Assembly: GCA_018241265.1 (NCBI GenBank)
Contig: JAFEEF010000036.1
Span: 1 to 64,000, forward strand
Length of the DNA stretch: 64,000 bases
Direction: 5' to 3'
DNA from: Pseudomonadota bacterium
GTDB taxonomy: Bacteria > Pseudomonadota > Gammaproteobacteria > Burkholderiales > Burkholderiaceae_C
In this document: piece after piece, positions 60,034 to 64,000 of the stretch
Layout: each line of letters begins with the position of its first letter
Position numbering within the stretch: the first letter of the stretch is position 1
The notes under the pieces: model-generated
Database searches by the model: none
What the model was told of the DNA's origin: nothing
Seen by the model: only the letters and a program-made list of their open reading frames with translations
Program-made: the position numbers and the translations under genes

Positions 60034-60980
60034 GGTTCGTCGAAGGCACGCCGCAGCGCCGCGCCGATCAGCGCCTGGGCGGCCCGCGCCTCGGGCAGCA
60101 TGCGGCCCATCTTGATGAAGTCATGCGTCAGGCCGCGGCAGAGCTCGAGCTCGACCCCGACCCCGGCGGCACGCAGACGGTCGGCATAGGCGATCCCTTC
60201 GTCGACCAGCGGATCGCATTCGGCCAGCACCACGCAGGCCGGCGCGACGCCGTCCAGATCGTCGGCTTCGAGCGGTGCGAAGCGCCAGTCGCTGCGCCGC
60301 TCGCGATCGATGTAGTGGGCGAAGAACCATTCGATCGTCTCCGCATCGAGCAGGTAGCCCCGCGCATGGCGGCGATGCGACGGCGTGTCGGCATGGGCAG
60401 TGGTGCCCGGCGTGATCAGCACCTGCAGACGCAGTGCGAGGCCGATGTCGCGCGCATGCACCGCGGCGACCGCCGCGAGCGTGCCGCCGGCGCTGTCGCC
60501 GCCGACCGCCAGTCGCGCGCCGTCGAGACCGAGCGCGATCGCGTGCTCGGCGAGCCAGCGCAGCGCGTCCCAGCTGTCGTCGACGGCAACCGGGAAGCGA
60601 TACTCCGGGGCCAATCGATAGGCGACGGCGAGCACGGCGGCACCGCTGCGCAGTGCGAACTGGCGCAGCAGGCTGTCATGCGTCTCCAGGCTGCCGATCG
60701 TGAAGCCGCCGCCGTGGAAGTAGAGCAGCACCGGCAGTCGCTCGCTCGACGGTGCGAAGAGACGCGCCCTCAGCAGCGCGCCGTCGGCCACGGGCAGTTC
60801 GAGGTTCTCGACGCGCGCCAGCGGCGCGCGCGGCAGATCGAGCAGCTCGGCGCTCGCGTCGTAGAGGCGCCGCGCCTCGATGGCGCTCATCGAATGAAAA
60901 GGCGGCTTGCCGGCGCGATCGATGCTCGCGAGCAGCGCCGCCATCGCCGGCGTCAAGCCGGCGCGCACCGGCGCCTGCAT
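60030..60980 (-). CDS. Alpha/beta hydrolase (HSL family)
   Basis: This 316-residue esterase/lipase has the HGGGF oxyanion motif and the nucleophile elbow GGDSAGGTL. The catalytic Asp in CDPLVDEG and His in GLTHDFIKMG complete the triad. It belongs to the hormone-sensitive-lipase group. Its gene is coupled by overlap to the thioesterase-GNAT gene and abuts rpoS. Confidence 0.94.
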   Translation of the reverse strand: MQAPVRAGLTPAMAALLASIDRAGKPPFHSMSAIEARRLYDASAELLDLPRAPLARVENLELPVADGALLRARLFAPSSERLPVLLYFHGGGFTIGSLETHDSLLRQFALRSGAAVLAVAYRLAPEYRFPVAVDDSWDALRWLAEHAIALGLDGARLAVGGDSAGGTLAAVAAVHARDIGLALRLQVLITPGTTAHADTPSHRRHARGYLLDAETIEWFFAHYIDRERRSDWRFAPLEADDLDGVAPACVVLAECDPLVDEGIAYADRLRAAGVGVELELCRGLTHDFIKMGRMLPEARAAQALIGAALRRAFDEP

Positions 60981-62062
60981 CAGAAGATCGAGTCGCGGTC
61001 GACGCCGCGCCGCAGCATGCGGCGCTTCAGCTTCAGAAGCGCCTCCTGCTGGATCTGGCGGATGCGCTCGCGCGTCAGGCCGAGCCGTTCGGCCAGCACC
61101 TCGAGCGTCTCGGGCTCGCGGTCGCCCAGACCGAACCGCCCCGCAACGACCTCACGCTCGCGCTCGTTGAGCTCGTCGAGGCCGTGGTGCAGCAAGGTCT
61201 CGACCTCGTTGGTGAGCATCAGGCTGGCCGGATCGCTCGCGCCGTCGTCGGCGACGCTGTCCAGCATCGACTCCGAGCCGTTCTCGCCGACGTGGCGCTC
61301 GAGCGGCGCATCGAGTGACGTCGGCTGCTCGGCGAACTTCAGCAGCTCGCTGACTTCCTGCACCGGCCGGCCGACCGCCGCGGCGACGTCTTCGACGCGC
61401 ACCGGCTTGTCGCCGGCCGGGCTGCCGGCCGATGCGGCTTCGAGCGCCCGGCGCGCCTTCAGCACCTGGTTGAGCTCGCGCACGACATGCACCGGCAACC
61501 GCACCAGGCGGGCCTGGTGCATGATCGACCGCTCGATGTTCTGGCGGATCCACCACGACGCGTAGGTCGAGAAGCGGAAGCCCCGCTCGGGCTCGAACTT
61601 GCCGATCGAATGCATCAGGCCGAGGTTGCCCTCCTCGATCAGGTCGGTCATCGGCAGGCCGCGGCCGAGGTAGTTCTTCGCGATGCTGACGACGAGCCTG
61701 AGGTTGTGCTCGATCATCGTCTGGCGCGCCGCGAAGTCGCCCTGGCGCGCGCGCGTCGCGGTTTCGTACTCCTGCTGCGGCGTCAGCAGCGGCGCGCGGC
61801 GGATCTCGCGCAGATAGGTCTGCAGCGTGTTGCCGATCTCGGCGTCGCCGGCTGCCAGCTCGACCGCCGCCCGCTCGGCCAGATCGGACTGGAGTGCGGC
61901 GTCGTTGAGCGCGCCGGGATCGATCGGTGGCTCGCCCGAGGCCATGCCCGGCGGCACGACGTCGACCGGCACGCCATTGGCGAACGGCGCCGCGGCGAGC
62001 GCCATCTCGGGTGCCCGCGTACCCGCTTCGCGTCCTTCCAGCGTGGGGCGCTTTCTGGACAT
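60980..62062 (-). CDS. rpoS: RNA polymerase sigma factor RpoS
   Basis: This 360-residue sigma-70-family factor of the stationary phase/general stress response has region 2 ([33 protein letters not shown]), region 3 and region 4 ([20 protein letters not shown]). It sits after nlpD, with pcm and surE behind that, the order typical of gamma- and betaproteobacterial rpoS. Its N-terminal extension of about 80 residues is Ala/Pro-rich. Confidence 0.96.
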   Translation of the reverse strand: MSRKRPTLEGREAGTRAPEMALAAAPFANGVPVDVVPPGMASGEPPIDPGALNDAALQSDLAERAAVELAAGDAEIGNTLQTYLREIRRAPLLTPQQEYETATRARQGDFAARQTMIEHNLRLVVSIAKNYLGRGLPMTDLIEEGNLGLMHSIGKFEPERGFRFSTYASWWIRQNIERSIMHQARLVRLPVHVVRELNQVLKARRALEAASAGSPAGDKPVRVEDVAAAVGRPVQEVSELLKFAEQPTSLDAPLERHVGENGSESMLDSVADDGASDPASLMLTNEVETLLHHGLDELNEREREVVAGRFGLGDREPETLEVLAERLGLTRERIRQIQQEALLKLKRRMLRRGVDRDSIF

Positions 62063-62092
62063 GGCTCGAGCCTGGTATCGCGGCGTACGGCG

Positions 62093-62989
62093 TCAGCGCG
62101 CCGGCAGCATCCGCGCGGGATCGATCGGCTTGCCCAGCTTGCGGATCTCGAAGTGCAGCTGGACCTTGTCGGCGTCGGTCGAACCCATTTCAGCGATCTT
62201 CTGGCCGCGCCGCACCGTCTGGTCGTCCTTGACGAGCAGAACCTGGTTGTGCGCGTAGGCCGTCAGGTAGGTGTTGTTGTGCTTGATGATCACGAGGTTG
62301 CCGTAGCCGCGCAAGCCCGAGCCGGCGTAGACGACCCGACCGTCGGCCGCCGCGAGCACCGGGTCGCCGGCCTTGCCGCCGATCACGAGGCCCTTGACCT
62401 TGCCTTCCTCGAACGATCCGATCACCGGCCCGGCGGCCGGCCAGCCCCAGGTGATGTCGTCGTCGGCGGTCTCGCGCGCCGGCGGTGGCGGCGGCGCGGG
62501 TGTCGTGCCGGGTGCGGGCACGGCGGTCGTGACCTTGCCGTCCGGCGTCTTCGCGTCGAGCGGCTTGGTGTCGACGCGCGCGGTGGTGATCGGCCGCGTT
62601 GCCGCATTGTTCGGATCGACGTTCGGCGCCACGACGCGCAGCACCTGGCCGACTTCGATGACGTTCGGGTTGTCGAGGTTGTTCCAGTGCGCCAGGTCGC
62701 GCCAGCTCTGGCCATTGTCGAGGCCGATGCGGATCAAGGTGTCGCCCGGCTTGACGGTGTAGTAGCCGGGCTTGCCGGCGTACTCGGCATTGGGCAGCTT
62801 GGACACGTCGATCGGGCTCGAAGCCGCCTCGGCGGGCGGTACGGCCCCGATCGGCCGCGTGCCGCGGTCTTCGACCGGCGCGCGGTTCCTGGTCGTGCTG
62901 CAGGCACCGAGTACGAGCGCCATCAAGCAGACACCGAGAACGGTGCGCAGGCGATCGAAGCCGGTCAGCGAGGGGAAGTCTTTCAGCAT
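62093..62989 (-). CDS. nlpD: NlpD-like LysM/M23 lipoprotein
   Basis: This 298-residue lipoprotein has a lipobox LGAC, a LysM domain (YYTVKPGDTLIRIGLDNGQ) and an M23-like domain. The latter has AAADGRVVYAG but lacks the His ligands of active peptidases, so it should activate amidases rather than cut. Pro-rich and Thr-rich linkers separate the domains. rpoS begins 30 bases after its stop and may be partly transcribed from a promoter within this gene, as in other proteobacteria. Confidence 0.94.
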   Translation of the reverse strand: MLKDFPSLTGFDRLRTVLGVCLMALVLGACSTTRNRAPVEDRGTRPIGAVPPAEAASSPIDVSKLPNAEYAGKPGYYTVKPGDTLIRIGLDNGQSWRDLAHWNNLDNPNVIEVGQVLRVVAPNVDPNNAATRPITTARVDTKPLDAKTPDGKVTTAVPAPGTTPAPPPPPARETADDDITWGWPAAGPVIGSFEEGKVKGLVIGGKAGDPVLAAADGRVVYAGSGLRGYGNLVIIKHNNTYLTAYAHNQVLLVKDDQTVRRGQKIAEMGSTDADKVQLHFEIRKLGKPIDPARMLPAR

Positions 62990-63002
62990 GCAAGGGTCGG
63001 GT

Positions 63003-63839
63003 TCATCCAGCGAGACCTGATCTTAAGGGAACGAAGTGCACGGCTTCGTGCAACGTATGGCGACAGCCGGTCTCGCTGCGGTCGACGACGACCAGCACCT
63101 GGCGCTGCGTGCCCGGCTGGCGCAGCGGCGCGACCAGGCGACCGCCGACCGCGAGCTGGTCCAGCCAGGCCGGCGGCAGCGCTTCGCCGCCGGCGGCGGC
63201 GATGATCGCGTCGTAGGGCGCGTTCGGACCGTGGCCGAGCATGCCGTCGCCGTAGATCAGGCGCAGGTTCGTCGGACGCGCCTCGGCGAGCAGCAGGCGC
63301 GCCTTGTCGTGCAGCGGCTTCAGGCGCTCGATCGAATAGACCTGGCGCGCCAAACGTGCCAGCAGCGCGGCCTGGTAGCCGCAACCGGTGCCGATCTCGA
63401 GCGTCCGGCCGAGGTGGCCGGCGGCGCTCGCGTTCGCGCCGCCGAACAGCAGCTCGAGCATGCGCGCGACGACCGACGGCTTGGAGATGGTCTGGCCGTG
63501 CCCGATCGGCAGGCTGGTGTCTTCATAGGCCTGCGTCACGAGCGCCGCGTCGACGAAGCGGTGGCGCGGTACCGCGGCCATCGCTTGCAGCACGCGCGGG
63601 TCGTTGACGCCGGCCACGCGCAGCCGCTCGGCCATGCGCGCACGCACATCGGCCGAATCGAGCCCGAGGCCCGAGGCCGGAGGCGCGGCCCGCGCGGTCG
63701 CCGCATGCGCATGCTGCACCGGCTGCTGCGGCCGCAGCACGGTACGTGCCGGCGTCTTCGCGTCGCCCGCGCCGGTGGGCGTCGCCTTCGCGAGCTGGTC
63801 GAGGCGCAGCGGAAACTTGGGCGGCGGACGCGCCGTCAT
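63003..63839 (-). CDS. pcm: Protein-L-isoaspartate O-methyltransferase
   Basis: This 278-residue SAM-dependent repair enzyme has PRHRFVDAALVTQAYEDTSL and the SAM motif LEIGTGCGYQAALLARLA. The N-terminus is about 65 residues longer than in E. coli Pcm and is basic, with Ala/Pro/Gln-rich stretches. It sits between surE and nlpD. The Met at 63839 is chosen; an upstream frame reaches 63896 but overlaps surE. Confidence 0.93.
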   Translation of the reverse strand: MTARPPPKFPLRLDQLAKATPTGAGDAKTPARTVLRPQQPVQHAHAATARAAPPASGLGLDSADVRARMAERLRVAGVNDPRVLQAMAAVPRHRFVDAALVTQAYEDTSLPIGHGQTISKPSVVARMLELLFGGANASAAGHLGRTLEIGTGCGYQAALLARLARQVYSIERLKPLHDKARLLLAEARPTNLRLIYGDGMLGHGPNAPYDAIIAAAGGEALPPAWLDQLAVGGRLVAPLRQPGTQRQVLVVVDRSETGCRHTLHEAVHFVPLRSGLAG

Positions 63840-63852
63840 CGGGTGGCGCCGT

Positions 63853-64000
63853 TCAAACGCCGCCGAGCCACGCGCGCCAGTCGGGGAGCCGCGCATGCTC
63901 GGTCAGGTCGACCTGCATCGGCGTGATCGAGACCTGCCCGTGGCTCGTGGCATGGAAATCGGTGCCGGGGCCGGCTTCGCGCGCATCGCCCGCCGGGCCG
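63853..64000 (-). CDS. surE: 5'-nucleotidase SurE, C-terminal end (partial)
   Basis: Only the last 49 codons are in the window. They encode GTDFHATSHGQVSITPMQVD, the typical SurE C-terminal strand. It is transcribed into pcm, completing the surE-pcm-nlpD-rpoS order. The catalytic N-terminal part lies beyond the right edge. Confidence 0.9.
   Translation of the reverse strand, partial: GPAGDAREAGPGTDFHATSHGQVSITPMQVDLTEHARLPDWRAWLGGV

Noticed and set aside
1-64000. tRNA, rRNA, phage, insertion sequence or plasmid origin
   Set aside because: I looked for cloverleaf-like segments, transposase or integrase motifs and terminal repeats but saw none. A tRNA scan would be decisive.

Overview
The window is high-GC, gene-dense DNA from what looks like a betaproteobacterium of the Burkholderiales type. 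I infer this from the mltG-tmk-holB-pilZ-tatD order opposite ygfZ, the rpoS-nlpD-pcm-surE block, YaeQ, a DUF4936 protein, a lysine-tailed HU protein and the wealth of Liv-type ABC transporters. No rRNA, tRNA, CRISPR array, phage or insertion sequence was recognised. No gap between genes exceeds about 280 bases.

Region 1 (1-4.6 kb) is signalling. A partial HD-GYP c-di-GMP phosphodiesterase, a chemoreceptor with a C-terminal CheR-docking pentapeptide and a small unknown protein form one leftward operon. A response regulator and a PAS histidine kinase follow, convergent to each other.

Region 2 (4.7-20 kb) is a nitrite/NO respiration or detoxification island. It holds a quinol-dependent NO reductase, NsrR, a DUF59 Fe-S assembly protein, two multi-spanning membrane proteins (one is NnrS), a SirB2-like protein, an FmdE-like protein, a DUF3079-OsmC fusion and a cupin. 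It continues with a copper nitrite reductase fused to a cytochrome c domain, di- and tri-haem cytochromes c, and a three-gene b-type haem-copper oxidase (with a 57-residue subunit) plus another di-haem cytochrome. The NO reductase promoter carries an FNR/DNR-type box centred at about -41.5 and an NsrR-like operator over the start site, so the circuit can be read directly. The island covers nitrite to NO to N2O; nitrate and N2O reductases are not in the window.

Region 3 (20.2-45.3 kb), after an HU gene, is a catabolic locus for an unknown carboxylic acid. Two parallel leftward modules each contain a cytochrome P450, an acyl-CoA ligase, crotonase or dehydrogenase enzymes and a complete five-gene Liv-type importer. 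The first module also has a 3Fe-4S ferredoxin, a citrate-synthase-like protein, a CaiB-type CoA transferase, an acyl-CoA dehydrogenase, a truncated ferredoxin reductase and a FadB-like fusion. Between the modules sit a rightward crotonase and a TetR regulator. Five copies of one operator-like palindrome (CTAAGCG-N2-CGCTTAG type) lie at the three module promoters, which suggests one regulon. The second module adds an SDR and a MenB/BadI-like crotonase with a zinc ribbon, so a cyclic acid is a reasonable guess for the substrate. This is the best candidate here for an undescribed system.

Region 4 (45.5-52.9 kb) is mixed: a DyP peroxidase, the C-terminal remnant of an EamA transporter, a secreted phosphoesterase, a multicopper oxidase, YaeQ, an NDUFA9-like epimerase, a small conserved protein and an ankyrin-repeat protein.

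Region 5 (53-64 kb) is conserved housekeeping: tatD, pilZ, holB, tmk, mltG; ygfZ, a DUF4936 gene and an NRDE gene; a hotdog-thioesterase/GNAT fusion with an alpha/beta hydrolase; and rpoS-nlpD-pcm-surE (partial).
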